In this document: in pieces, positions 32,968 through 43,905 of the stretch
How positions within the stretch are numbered: the first letter of the stretch is position 1
How the letters are laid out: the number at the start of each line of letters is the position of its first letter
Source of the DNA: Phaeosaccion multiseriatum
Lineage: Eukaryota; Ochrophyta, other classes
Direction of reading: 5' to 3'
DNA length: 64,000 nt
Assembly (NCBI GenBank): GCA_965112735.1
Contig: OZ218956.1
Location: forward strand, 124,001-188,000
The notes under the pieces: generated by a model
The model's input: the letters and a program-made list of their open reading frames with translations, nothing else
Database searches by the model: none
Told to the model about the DNA's origin: nothing
Position numbers and translations under genes: made by a program

Positions 32968-35900
32968 TCAGTCAGTGAAGAAGTCGTAGCCGGAGCAGTG
33001 GTCCCACTCGAAAGCGTCGTACATGTACGGCAGGTCGTCGCTGGAAGGATGTATCCAGGCCAGCAGCTCGGCGTTGGTGAAGCTGCTCGGCTCCTCGGCC
33101 CCGATGCGCATCAAGGAGAAGGGCAGGTTGTCGTCCTCGTTGTGCCCGAAGCATACCTCCTCGACGCAGTCGGGAAGGTCCGTGGGCCCCGTGGCGTCGC
33201 TCCAGTCGCACACGCACAGCATCTCTCCTGCCGTCTCGCCGGTGGTGTACCCCCACGTCCAGTCCATGGGGAGGTTGACACCCTCGCCCTCCCCCCTCTC
33301 ACTCACTAGCCTCCTCCAGTCGAGGAAGCGCTCCATGGAGGGGTGGATGACCCAAAAGATGGGGTCTGCGGGAGCGGCACTCGTGAACATGTCCCCCACG
33401 CTGCCAACGTCACAGAAGCCCGCCAGCAGCTCCGAATACAGCGCCTCCTGCTCCTCCTCAGCGAAGCCGCTGAAGATGTACGTGCCGTCTTCGGTCTGCT
33501 CCACGTAATCTCCGAAGCCCTGGGCCACCCACTCGAAGATGCTTGTGTCCACGAGCACGTCGTACGCGGTGAGTCCGTTGGCCTGAGCAAGTAGAAGCAC
33601 ATGGGCATGGAGCGTGAGTCGAGGGCGTGATCTTCACAAGAGCAGCAGCGAGGCGGGTAGAGGGGAGGGGAGTAGAGCTTAGCAACGTCAGGCAAGCCAG
33701 CAGGCCAGGCAAGCCAGGCTCAGAGACAGGCCAAGACAGGCGTGCCCCAACAGGCTCCAAGGTATTCCCCTCCTCCTCCCTCCCTCCCTCCTCGCCCCTA
33801 CCTTATAAATTTCCTCTGGACAGGAGGTCATACACAAGTCCTTATCTTGGAAGCCCGAGCAGTCCTCAGGGAAGCGCAGGAAGCCCTGCCTCCACAGCAC
33901 CTTGGCCATGAGCGGCAGGAAGCCTCTGAAGCCCCACGTCACCTCACTCTGCTCGAGTAGACCGTGCGTCTTCTGCCCCCAGGCGCCCCCGATCTGGATA
34001 TGCACGGGCCCGTGCGTCCCCCCGTTAAGTGCCACGTTAAGGTCAGCGAGACTGTCTTCCATAAAGGCGGCGTGGAGGGTGGAGCAGGAGGGGGTGGTGA
34101 AGGCGTCGACGGTGCTGACTCGGTTGTGGCGGGTCACATACGGGGTTGGGTCGAGGTTCCAGGGGGAGCGCTGCAAGCCGTACGGGTTGTGCACAGAGTC
34201 CTTTGCCGTGTCCTGATCGTCGGATTGTGAGAGTGAGAGGCGATTTGGACAGTCAGTCAGCCAATCAGTCAGTCAGTCAGTCAGTCAGTCAGTCAGTCAG
34301 TCAGTCAGTCAGTCAGTCAGTCAGTCAGTCAGTGAGTCAGTCAGTCAGTCAGTGAGTCAGTCAGTCAGGCAGTCAGTCAGTCAGTCAGTCAGTCAGTCAG
34401 TCAGTCAGTCAGTCAGTCAGTCAGTCAGTCAGTCAGTCAGTCAGTCAGTCAGTCAGTCAGTCAGTCAGTCAGTGAGTCAGTCAGTCAGTGAGTGAGTCAG
34501 TGAGTCAGGCAGTCAGTCAGTCAGTCAGTCAGTCAATGAGCTGCTCGTTGTCCATTATCCGAGGAGGGAGTGTGTGATGGACGCGGCCAGGGCCTCCGAG
34601 CAGCCTCGGCCCACTCTCCCCACTCTCCAGCTCTCCAAGGGTCAGTAAAGCGAGGGAGACACGACGCACGACACACTTGACCCCGGCTCGGAACCGACCA
34701 ACACCCAACGCTACCCTTGGCCTCCCTCACCTTCTGCACGGGTGTGTAGGCCCACCGGCCGCTGGTGACGGTGTGCAGCCCATTGCCAGGGGCCATGCAG
34801 CCGAACCAGTCCTCCCCGAATATAGGGGACTCGGCCAGCTCGTCCGTGAGGCCGCCCAGCGCCTCCGAGTCCATTGTGTACTCCCAATAGGGCACAGACA
34901 CAGAGGGGTCCACCACCTGCAGGGCTTGCTCGAACTGAGGGGAGAGGAGGAAAGGAAGGGGGGACAGACAGACAGACAGACAGACGTGTTGACACAAAGT
35001 AAAGTTGGATGTAATTGAGGCAAAAGTAACACACATCACTTGCGATGCTCCCTGTAAGGCTCGCCACTCACCTCGAGCGTGAAGCCGATGTGGTGCGTGG
35101 CGATGCCTGCATTGTCGTGCCAGTGGTCGCAGTCCAAGGTGCCGGCGCCCTTCAGGTGCATGTCCATGAAATAGTCGTTGCCCTTGTACTCCTCGCCGTA
35201 CAGCAGCTTCCCCGCCGAGGTGGGTAGGCGGTACATGACCTCAATAGCGTCCAGAAAGCTCCCCCTGTCCTCCGCCGTGAGGTCGCGGATCTCTCTGCGA
35301 ACGTACTTGACCATGACGCTCCTGAGGCTGGCCTGCTCCTGCCGCTGCCCCGACGCGTCCAGGTAGCTTCTCCTCAACGCAACGTCGAAGCGGCCCACGG
35401 AGGTGTATGTGTACGATGCCGAGCGGCCGTGGGCGGTGCTGCCATCGTGGAAGGTCCAGAGAAAGTGCTCTTCGCTGCTGCTGCTGCTGCTGCTGGCGAG
35501 CGCCTCGTCTCTTTCCCCGTCCTCTTTGGTCTGCTGGCCTGTGCAGGTGCAGCTGTTGCAGGTGGCGGTGAAGGTGGTGGCCTTGTACGGCTCCGCGAGG
35601 TAACCGCCCCACTCGGAAGCGTACTTGCGTGGCCAGGTGATGGGCGTAACAGCGGTGTAGGCGTTCTCCGTGGTGAAGTCGAGCACAGGGGCGTTGTCAG
35701 AGGTGGCCGCGTCTGTCTTGGCAACGAGGCCGTCTGTCTCATGCTTCCCAGGCAGGTCGGCAAAGGGGTGGGTTGCGTGCTGTCGTGCAGTGGGCTTGTA
35801 CTGCTGATGCGGGCGCTGCTGCTTGTACTTCTTGCGGCCAGTGCCAGCAGCGGTGGTCGAATGAGAGGAAGTGTGCTTCTTTTCCCACGCCGCCGCCGCC

Positions 35901-36238
35901 GCCGCAGCTGCAGTGATCTCGCTCAGAGGATCCCCCTCCGTCGCTTCTCCCGCTGCGGCCAGATCGGCGGACGGCACCGTCACCGGGTCGGCGAGCACAT
36001 CCTGCTGACCCCCACCGTTGTTGATCACCAGGACCACCGCACTCACGCACAACAGCACGAGACTTGCCGCGGCTGTTCGCGCCCGATTTCGCTTCTTACC
36101 CCGCTGCCCTCCACCCTCAGCGGCCCCTTCTCCTGCCCTCCCACTGCTCTCTCTGCTGTTCGTCGTAGCAGGCACGCCTGGTGGCCGGGTCTGTCTGCCG
36201 GGCCAGACAGGCAAAGTTGCCCCGTACGTCGGCGCCAT
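32968..36238 (-). CDS. Tyrosinase A1, type II membrane-anchored, four exons
   Basis: Exons 36238-35072, 34934-34731, 34212-33802 and 33582-32968 join in phase 0 to give 798 aa. A basic N-terminus (GKKRNRARTAA) precedes one hydrophobic helix (AASLVLLCVSAVVLVI), a type II membrane anchor. A PKD/Ig-like segment follows (FLWTFHDGSTA ... ASYTYTSVGRFDVAL). The tyrosinase domain then has CuA histidines in MDMHLKG, CDHWHDN and ATHHIGF, and VPYWEYTMDSEA. CuB histidines are in GGTHGPVHIQIGG and DPIFWVIHPSMERFLDW. Such type-3 copper enzymes oxidise phenols to quinones, for pigment, wall or adhesive cross-linking; the substrate is unknown. The intron between exons 2 and 3 holds a ~290-bp CAGT array. It shares a ~250-bp promoter region with B1. 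Confidence 0.93.
34252..34543. repeat. CAGT tetranucleotide array in tyrosinase A1 intron
   Basis: About 290 bp of (cagt)n with a few gagt and caggcagt variants, inside the intron 34213-34730. The paralogous array is at 41615-41910 with the same interruption pattern, showing it predates the duplication. Confidence 0.95.
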
Positions 36239-36487
36239 CTTTCTCCCTTCTTCTACAGGGGGACTTCCTGAGGACCAGTGCCACAGCGATTGCCCAGAGT
36301 GCCACAACGCTCACTAGAGAGAAAGGTGTGTTATTTTTTTTCCTCTGGTGGTGGATAAAAGTAAAACATGAAACTGGCGAAACGGACCGAGTCCTCGTTG
36401 CCACCGCCTCTCTTTGAGCAGAGCAGCAGAGAGGCTTGGAGTGAAGTTGAAGGCCCGACCTGGGGACTGACGACTCGCCTGCTCGCA
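36239..36487. promoter_or_regulatory. Shared divergent promoter of tyrosinases A1 and B1
   Basis: The 249 bp between the two divergent ATGs must hold both promoters. It contains a T-rich run (gttattttttttcctc, 36329-36344) and gtggataaaagtaaaac (36353-36369). The whole interval is conserved almost unchanged in copy 2 (43657-43905). Confidence 0.45.
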
Positions 36488-39040
36488 ATGGGCCGGACAT
36501 ACGGGGCGACGGAGGAGAACCAGAGGAATGGGCTGCTTCACCACAATTATAAGGACCTCGACTCCCCACGTAACAGCACCAGCAGACGACCGTCCAAGAG
36601 GGCGCTTGGGCGGACGGCAGCGGCGCTGGTGCTGAGTGTGGGCGTGGTGGTGGGTGTGACCGTGGCGAGGAGTGCCGGTGCTGCGGGAGGGGGCTTGTCG
36701 GCAGCAGCAGCGGGGGGGAGGTCAGAGGGTGCCTCCTCTGGAAGCCCGCTGCTCGCGAGCCTGAGCTTAAAGAGCCAGGCGAGGCAGCAGCAGAAGGGCC
36801 ATACCAGGCAGGAAAAGATTCAGAAGACGAAGGGGGGGGGCGGTGTTGCAAACGCACCGCAGCAGGCGCAGCAGGATGAGCAGGTGGCAGGCAAAGTAAC
36901 AGAGTGGCCGATTATAAGCATCGTGGTGAACAACGCCTACACGCTCCGTGACGGGCCGTTCGACGCTAGTCTGTACAGCTGGCTGGCGGTGGACGCAGAC
37001 AGCGGCACCCCGCGGCAGCTTGTGGAGCCCCACCGGGACTCTACCTTCAGTGTCATGTGGAGCGCGCAGGGCGGGGAGGAGGAGGAGGAGGAGCAGGCAG
37101 CGGCAGATGTGCCAGAGGGACTCGTGTACGAATGGGTCATCACCAGTCCCTCCGGAGTGGCTACGACAAGCTCCGACTCGGACCCTCAGTACGTCTTTAT
37201 GGAGCTGGAGACGCACACCGCCACAGTGGTGGTGTCGCAACCGGAGCAGGAGGGGCAGGGACAGGTGGTGGTGGGCAGGGCGTCCATTCAGCTCGAGGCC
37301 AAGTACGTCCGCAGAGAAATTCGCTCGTTGATGGACTCGGACAGAGAGGCCCTCCTTGATGGCATGAGCACCCTCTGGAGGGTCTCGCTGGAAGAGGGCG
37401 TGGAGCGCTACGGAGAGCGCTACGCGTCCATCACACAGCTGGTGCAGCTGCACTTCCGAGGCGCCGCCGCCAAGGTGTGCGATCACTTCCACGAGGGCTT
37501 GGGCTTCCTCACCTCGCATATTCTCATGACCAACCGCTTCGAGGCGGCTCTACAGGCTGTGGATCCTGCCCTGTCGCTGCCGTACTGGGACATGACCATT
37601 GAATCCCACATCATCGATACGGAGATGGACCGGGACTACGACGAGCTCAAGCGGATCAGCCCCATCTTCCAGTCCTCCTGGTTCGGGAGTGTAGATGCGC
37701 AGACTTATGAGGTTACCGATGGGCGTTGGGCTTACACGTTGATGGAGACGGCGACAGAGCGGGACCGGAGCTTCGCGCCCCCGAGCCCCTACGGCCTGCT
37801 GCGCTCGGGCTGGTCCACCGACCCTCGCAAGTACCTCAACCGGGGCTTCGGCGACAACTGTGAATCCGGCATGAGCACCATCGACCTGGGTCTCGGTTTC
37901 CCCTCCTGCGCGTCGCACTACGAACTCAACGAGTATTCCTCCTTCTACGATTACGCCTACGCCGTGCAAGGATTACCTCACGGCCCGGTGCACTACTACC
38001 TGGGTGGCGTGCTGGACTGCTACGAGACCTTCCAGGTGCTGAGTGCCACCTTCGGGGCGGACTCCACCGTTACGACCCTGCTCCTGACCAAGCTGCACGT
38101 CTACCGCAAGACGGCCTACCGCCGGGACATGTGGGACTGCTTCAATACAGGGGATGTGTCGCTTGACGTCTCCACCGAGGAACTCATGCACACACAGACA
38201 TGCGGCTGCGGCGACCTCAACCTCGAAGACACCGACAGTGTGTCTGACTTCCTGTCTGAACTTCTGGACGACGAGTTCCTGTACCTCAGCGACTGTTCGG
38301 ACTCCGAGTTGGCAGTCGTGGCGTCCTTGCTGTGCACGGGCACGATGAACGAGGGCGACAATCTCCTATCCAGCTCGCCCATTGACCCCATCTTCTGGAT
38401 CATCCACCCCACCATCGAGCGGGTGGCTCAGCTCAAGATGCTCAGTAAGTCAACGGACTTCCTCAACGACTGGCCGTCCGAGTCGGACGACGACCATTGG
38501 CTCAGCGAAGAGGGCACCACACACGAGTGCACCGGCCACTATCCCACGGACGTGTGGCCCTTCGGCCTCGTGGACAGCACCATCGACATGAACATGGATA
38601 TGTACATGGACGGCCATTGGGCGGAGAACACGCACACCAACCTCGAGGTTTTGGGCATGCTGGACCCAAGTACCAACAGCTTCAGCTTTGTGTACGACAA
38701 CTTTGTGTGGGAGCACTGCGCCGAGGAGGGCATCTTCATGAGGGACGTGCTTAACGCCGGCAGCGATGACGACGCCAACACGCAGCAGCAGCAGCAGAAG
38801 CAGAAGGACAGCAGCAAGGGTAAGAAGAGCAGCAAGGGCAGCAAGGGCAACACGGCCAAGCAGGCCAAGAGGGCTGCCCGGGACCCGCTGGGCAAGTTTG
38901 ACTACCCCGGGCGCATCGCCATCAAGGAGCGCCTCCTCGGGCTGCACAAGAGCAAGAGCAAGAGCAAGAGCAAGAGCAAGAGCAAGAGCGAGGAGGGCAA
39001 CAACAGGCAGAGGAAGGGCGAGAGCAAGGGCACGCCATGA
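36488..39040 (+). CDS. Tyrosinase B1, type II membrane-anchored, intronless
   Basis: A single 850-codon exon. I chose the ATG at 36488 because MGRTYGATEE aligns with the start of tyrosinase A (MAPTYGATLP); an upstream ATG at 36368 would add 40 residues. The order is a membrane anchor (ALGRTAAALVLSVGVVVGVT), an Ig/PKD-like region (VYEWVITSPSGVA), then the tyrosinase domain. CuA is LHFRGAAAKVCDHFHEGLGF, LTSHILM, SLPYWDM. CuB is LPHGPVHYYLGG and DPIFWIIHPTIERV. The tail is QQQQ then basic KS repeats (AAGAGC units) ending KGESKGTP. It catalyses phenol or catechol oxidation. Divergent partner of A1. Repeat numbers in the tail differ from B2. Confidence 0.93.
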   Translation: MGRTYGATEENQRNGLLHHNYKDLDSPRNSTSRRPSKRALGRTAAALVLSVGVVVGVTVARSAGAAGGGLSAAAAGGRSEGASSGSPLLASLSLKSQARQQQKGHTRQEKIQKTKGGGGVANAPQQAQQDEQVAGKVTEWPIISIVVNNAYTLRDGPFDASLYSWLAVDADSGTPRQLVEPHRDSTFSVMWSAQGGEEEEEEQAAADVPEGLVYEWVITSPSGVATTSSDSDPQYVFMELETHTATVVVSQPEQEGQGQVVVGRASIQLEAKYVRREIRSLMDSDREALLDGMSTLWRVSLEEGVERYGERYASITQLVQLHFRGAAAKVCDHFHEGLGFLTSHILMTNRFEAALQAVDPALSLPYWDMTIESHIIDTEMDRDYDELKRISPIFQSSWFGSVDAQTYEVTDGRWAYTLMETATERDRSFAPPSPYGLLRSGWSTDPRKYLNRGFGDNCESGMSTIDLGLGFPSCASHYELNEYSSFYDYAYAVQGLPHGPVHYYLGGVLDCYETFQVLSATFGADSTVTTLLLTKLHVYRKTAYRRDMWDCFNTGDVSLDVSTEELMHTQTCGCGDLNLEDTDSVSDFLSELLDDEFLYLSDCSDSELAVVASLLCTGTMNEGDNLLSSSPIDPIFWIIHPTIERVAQLKMLSKSTDFLNDWPSESDDDHWLSEEGTTHECTGHYPTDVWPFGLVDSTIDMNMDMYMDGHWAENTHTNLEVLGMLDPSTNSFSFVYDNFVWEHCAEEGIFMRDVLNAGSDDDANTQQQQQKQKDSSKGKKSSKGSKGNTAKQAKRAARDPLGKFDYPGRIAIKERLLGLHKSKSKSKSKSKSKSEEGNNRQRKGESKGTP

Positions 39041-39645
39041 GGGCATCGCGTGTGATTTACTACCAAGTCATTGAGGTGATTGTTACGTTACGGAGGGGAG
39101 AGTGCGGCCACGCTTGTTGATAAGTCCTGGCCGAACTTGCCCCCAGCCAGTTGTGATACTTAGAAGAATGTAAAATGGATGTAGCTATAGGCAGTGGTTA
39201 AGTTGGAAGTTGGGGTTCATTCAATGACTAAAATACAACAAGAAATCAATCGCGTGGCTCTTCCCGTCCGACCAGCAGGCTGCTTCTCTTGATGAATGAA
39301 TGCACCGTATCGTAGCCCTTGTTTCAAAGTGGGTCGTAGGAAATCTGATGGCGGGTACCCCGCCCATGTCATTGCATCGAATCAAAGGGAAGCGTAAAAG
39401 AAGGCGCCACTCGTGCCCTTCACACGCACCCCGCCCCGCACCCCTCTCTCTCTCCGCGTGTTGGAAGGCAGTGGATGGCTCAGGGGCGCAAGTGGCACCA
39501 CACTGGGGGCCAACGCAAAGGGTTCGCAGCGCCTCCCTTCCCCCGTCTCTGTCTCGCGCCGATCACTGCGAAGGATGAAAACAGGTGCCCTCCCCGCCCC
39601 GGTGGGCATACCTGTCCTTCTCTCCTGGTCAGGAAGGACACAGCA
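39041..39645. other. 3' flank of tyrosinase B1
   Basis: Downstream spacer duplicated at 46462-47089. The A/T-rich segment around 39160-39240 fits a transcript end. It contains a gattt-ctaccaagtca motif at 39054-39071, similar to 26466 and 53993. No gene is seen. Confidence 0.5.
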
Positions 39646-40192
39646 TCAGCCCAAGCCGTGAGCTGCCATCGCTGGCCGTCGTTGCCTCTGCCGCCGTTAA
39701 TCCTCTCTCCTCCTCCTCTTATTGCGGTCGCCATTCCTCCCCCCCCCCCCCAACGCCTGCACGCATGCCTCTCTGCTGAAGGCATCCTCCAGTGCCCCCT
39801 TGCCGACCTTGCCCTTGGCAGCAGCACCACCAACTGCCACTGGTACCACCCCCTCCCCTGGCCAGCCCCCTGCGCCCCCGTCTCTCCGACTCATGTCCAT
39901 GACACCTCTGGAGCGGTCGGTAGCGGCGCAGGCGTGTGCTTCCTGAGTTCCTGCGTATCCCTCTCGTGTTGTGCCTGCATGCGGAGGAGGGCTGCCTGCG
40001 GGTCCTTGCTGAACTCCCTGAGGAAAAGCACCCTGCGGCTTTGGGACTTCGCCATGACACTCACCTCGCAGTGGGGCGTCCTCACCCACTGCCACTCAAA
40101 GGGCGTGCCCAGCCCCTCCCCCGGCCCTCCTACCCTGGCAGACAGCGACACAGTGATCCAATCGAAATGCCTCGTAAAGTGCTGCTCCTCCC
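39646..40192 (-). pseudogene. SMARCD (BAF60) remnant from the segmental duplication
   Basis: Minus-strand DNA from 40192 to 40055 matches the end of SMARCD exon 2 (SLSARVGGPGEGLGTPFEWQ then WVRTPHCE). It runs directly into sequence matching the last exon (MAKSQSRRVLFLREFSKDPQ). The exon 3-4 region, including SWIB, is missing: a deletion equivalent to 47498-49102 in the full copy, about 1.6 kb. A 2-bp insertion near 39934 shifts the last-exon frame. The 5' half of the gene is absent because the duplication ended here. Non-functional by every criterion visible. Confidence 0.93.
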
Positions 40193-40330
40193 AAGGGATT
40201 GAGGAGGCCGAAGCGTGCCCTCTGTCCAAAATCGGGCCGGAGATGCGCTAGCACATCAGCACATCAAGATTTACACCCCCTTCGGCCTTTAACAGCCCGG
40301 ACTCTAGTGACCTCCCACGCTGTGAATGAA

Positions 40331-42337
40331 TCAGTCAGTGAAGAAGTCGTAGCCGGAGCAGTGGTCCCACTCGAAAGCGTCGTACATGTACGGCAGGTCG
40401 TCGCTGGAAGGATGTATCCAGGCCAGCAGCTCGGCGTTGGTGAAGCTGCTCGGCTCCTCGGCCCCGATGCGCATCAAGGAGAAGGGCAGGTTGTCGTCCT
40501 CGTTGTGCCCGAAGCATACCTCCTCGACGCAGTCGGGAAGGTCCGTGGGCCCCGTGGCGTCGCTCCAGTCGCACACGCACAGCATCTCTCCTGCCGTCTC
40601 GCCGGTGGTGTACCCCCACGTCCAGTCCATGGGGAGGTTGACACCCTCGCCCTCCCCCCTCTCACTCACTAGCCTCCTCCAGTCGAGGAAGCGCTCCATG
40701 GAGGGGTGGATGACCCAAAAGATGGGGTCTGCGGGAGCGGCACTCGTGAACATGTCCCCCACGCTGCCAACGTCACAGAAGCCCGCCAGCAGCTCCGAAT
40801 ACAGCGCCTCCTGCTCCTCCTCAGCGAAGCCGCTGAAGATGTACGTGCCGTCTTCGGTCTGCTCCACGTAATCTCCGAAGCCCTGGGCCACCCACTCGAA
40901 GATGCTTGTGTCCACGAGCACGTCGTACGCGGTGAGTCCGTTGGCCTGAGCAAGTAGAAGCACATGGGCATGGAGCGTGAGTCGAGGGCGTGATCTTCAC
41001 AAGAGCAGCAGCGAGGCGGGTAGAGGGGAGGGGAGTAGAGCTTAGCAACGTCAGGCAAGCCAGCAGGCCAGGCAAGCCAGGCTCAGAGACAGGCCAAGAC
41101 AGGCGTGCCCCAACAGGCTCCAAGGTATTCCCCTCCTCCTCCCTCCCTCCCTCCTCGCCCCTACCTTATAAATTTCCTCTGGACAGGAGGTCATACACAA
41201 GTCCTTATCTTGGAAGCCCGAGCAGTCCTCAGGGAAGCGCAGGAAGCCCTGCCTCCACAGCACCTTGGCCATGAGCGGCAGGAAGCCTCTGAAGCCCCAC
41301 GTCACCTCACTCTGCTCGAGTAGACCGTGCGTCTTCTGCCCCCAGGCGCCCCCGATCTGGATATGCACGGGCCCGTGCGTCCCCCCGTTAAGTGCCACGT
41401 TAAGGTCAGCGAGACTGTCTTCCATAAAGGCGGCGTGGAGGGTGGAGCAGGAGGGGGTGGTGAAGGCGTCGACGGTGCTGACTCGGTTGTGGCGGGTCAC
41501 ATACGGGGTTGGGTCGAGGTTCCAGGGGGAGCGCTGCAAGCCGTACGGGTTGTGCACAGAGTCCTTTGCCGTGTCCTGATCGTCGGATTGTGAGAGTGAG
41601 AGGCGATTTGGACAGTCAGTCAGCCAATCAGTCAGTCAGTCAGTCAGTCAGTCAGTCAGTCAGTCAGTCAGTCAGTCAGTCAGTCAGTCAGTCAGTGAGT
41701 CAGTCAGTCAGTCAGTGAGTCAGTCAGTCAGGCAGTCAGTCAGTCAGTCAGTCAGTCAGTCAGTCAGTCAGTCAGTCAGTCAGTCAGTCAGTCAGTCAGT
41801 CAGTCAGTCAGTCAGTCAGTCAGTCAGTCAGTCAGTCAGTCAGTCAGTGAGTCAGTCAGTCAGTGAGTGAGTCAGTGAGTCAGGCAGTCAGTCAGTCAGT
41901 CAGTCAGTCAATGAGCTGCTCGTTGTCCATTATCCGAGGAGGGAGTGTGTGATGGACGCGGCCAGGGCCTCCGAGCAGCCTCGGCCCACTCTCCCCACTC
42001 TCCAGCTCTCCAAGGGTCAGTAAAGCGAGGGAGACACGACGCACGACACACTTGACCCCGGCTCGGAACCGACCAACACCCAACGCTACCCTTGGCCTCC
42101 CTCACCTTCTGCACGGGTGTGTAGGCCCACCGGCCGCTGGTGACGGTGTGCAGCCCATTGCCAGGGGCCATGCAGCCGAACCAGTCCTCCCCGAATATAG
42201 GGGACTCGGCCAGCTCGTCCGTGAGGCCGCCCAGCGCCTCCGAGTCCATTGTGTACTCCCAATAGGGCACAGACACAGAGGGGTCCACCACCTGCAGGGC
42301 TTGCTCGAACTGAGGGGAGAGGAGGAAAGGAAGGGGG

Positions 42338-42376
<39 letters not shown>

Positions 42377-43656
42377 GTGTTGGAAGGAGATGGGCGCGTG
42401 CACTTGAGGATGACACAAAGTAACGTTGGATGCACTTGAGGCAAAAGTAACACACATCACTTGCGATGCTCCCTGTAAGGCTCGCCACTCACCTCGAGCG
42501 TGAAGCCGATGTGGTGCGTGGCGATGCCTGCATTGTCGTGCCAGTGGTCGCAGTCCAAGGTGCCGGCGCCCTTCAGGTGCATGTCCATGAAATAGTCGTT
42601 GCCCTTGTACTCCTCGCCGTACAGCAGCTTCCCCGCCGAGGTGGGCAGGCGGTACATGACCTCAATGGCGTCCAGAAAGCTCCCCCTGTCCTCCGCCGTG
42701 AGGTCGCGGATCTCTCTGCGAACGTACTTGACCATGACGCTCCTGAGGCTTGCCTGCTCCTGCCGCTGCCCCGACGCGTCCAGGTAGCTTCTCCTCAACG
42801 CAACGTCGAAGCGGCCCACGGAGGTGTATGTGTACGATGCCGAGCGGCCGTGGGCGGTGCTGCCATCGTGGAAGGTCCAGAGAAAGTGCTCTTCGCTGCT
42901 GCTGCTGCTGCTGGCGAGCGCCTCGTCTCTTTCCCCGTCCTCTTTGGTCTGCTGGCCTGTGCAGGTGCAGCTGTTGCAGGTGGCGGTGAAGGTGGTGGCC
43001 TTGTACGGCTCCGCGAGGTAACCGCCCCACTCGGACGCGTACTTGCGTGGCCAGGTGATGGGCGTAACAGCGGTGTAGGCGTTCTCCGTGGTGAAGTCGA
43101 GCACAGGGGCGTTGTCAGAGGTGGCCGCGTCTGTCTTGGCAACGAGGCCGTCTGTCTCATGCTTCCCAGGCAGGTCGGCAAAGGGGTGGGTTGCGTGCTG
43201 TCGTGCAGTGGGCTTGTACTGCTGATGCGGGCGCTGCTGCTTGTACTTCTTGCGGCCAGTGCCAGCAGCGGTGGTCGAATGAGAGGAAGTGTGCTTCTTT
43301 TCCCACGCCGCCGCCGCCGCAGCAGCTGCAGTGATCTCGCTCAGAGGATCCCCCTCCGTCGCTTCTCCCGCTGCGGCCAGATCGGCGGACGGCACCGTCA
43401 CCGGGTCGGCGAGCACATCCTGCTGACCCCCACCGTTGTTGATCACCAGGACCACAGCACTCACGCACAACAGCACAAGACTTGCCGCGGCTGCTCGCGC
43501 CCGATTTCGCTTCTTACCCCGCTGCCGTCCACCCTCAGCGGCCCCTTCTCCTGCTCTCCCACTGCTCTCTCTGTTGCTCGTCGTTGCAGGCACGCCTGGT
43601 GGCCGGGTCTGTCTGCCGGGCCAGACAGGCAAAGTTGCCCCGTACGTCGGCGCCAT
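40331..43656 (-). CDS. Tyrosinase A2, type II membrane-anchored, four exons
   Basis: Exons 43656-42493, 42309-42106, 41575-41165 and 40945-40331 give 797 aa. Architecture and copper histidines are as in A1 (anchor, PKD-like region, CuA MDMHLKG/CDHWHDN/ATHHIGF, CuB GGTHGPVHIQIGG and DPIFWVIHPSMERF). Exons 2-4 encode the same protein as in A1. Exon 1 differs by a few substitutions (ATTSNRES for ATTNSRES; GGRQ for GGGQ) and a poly-S shorter by one codon. Identity this high means either a very recent duplication or continued gene conversion. It is probably redundant with A1. Confidence 0.93.
41615..41910. repeat. CAGT tetranucleotide array in tyrosinase A2 intron
   Basis: Copy of the array at 34252-34543, about 295 bp, in the intron 41576-42105, with the same gagt and caggcagt variant positions. 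Confidence 0.95.
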
Positions 43657-43905
43657 CTTTCTCCCTCCTCCTACAGGGGGACTTCCTGAGGACCAGTGCC
43701 ACAGCGATTGCCCAGAGTGCCACAACGCTCACTAGAGAGAAAGGTGTGTTATTTTTTTTCCTCTGGTGGTGGATAAAAGTAAAACATGAAACTGGCGAAA
43801 CGGACCGAGTCCTCGTTGCCACCGCCTCTCTTTGAGCAGAGCAGCAGAGAGGCTTGGAGTGAAGTTGAAGGCCCGACCTGGGGACTGACGACTCGCCTGC
43901 TCGCA
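43657..43905. promoter_or_regulatory. Shared divergent promoter of tyrosinases A2 and B2
   Basis: Equivalent of 36239-36487, same length and nearly identical. Its conservation fits co-regulation of the pair, but recent duplication alone would explain it. Confidence 0.45.

Larger units (their letters stand above)
32829..40192. repeat. Segmental duplication, copy 1 (tyrosinase pair + SMARCD remnant)
   Basis: From 32829 (caagggattgagg) onward this 7.36-kb segment matches 40192 onward almost base for base, at an offset of 7363 rising to 7421. It includes tyrosinase A1, the shared promoter, tyrosinase B1 and a fused SMARCD remnant. The junction at 40191/40192 joins SMARCD exon sequence (equivalent to ~49239) to the unit start, which proves a head-to-tail tandem duplication. 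Differences are scattered substitutions plus microsatellite length changes. Confidence 0.95.

Noticed and set aside
34146-34355. SQSV-repeat ORFs over the CAGT arrays (also 41509-41718)
   Set aside because: The 4-bp repeat is open in some frames by composition; the array lies in an intron with clear splice sites.
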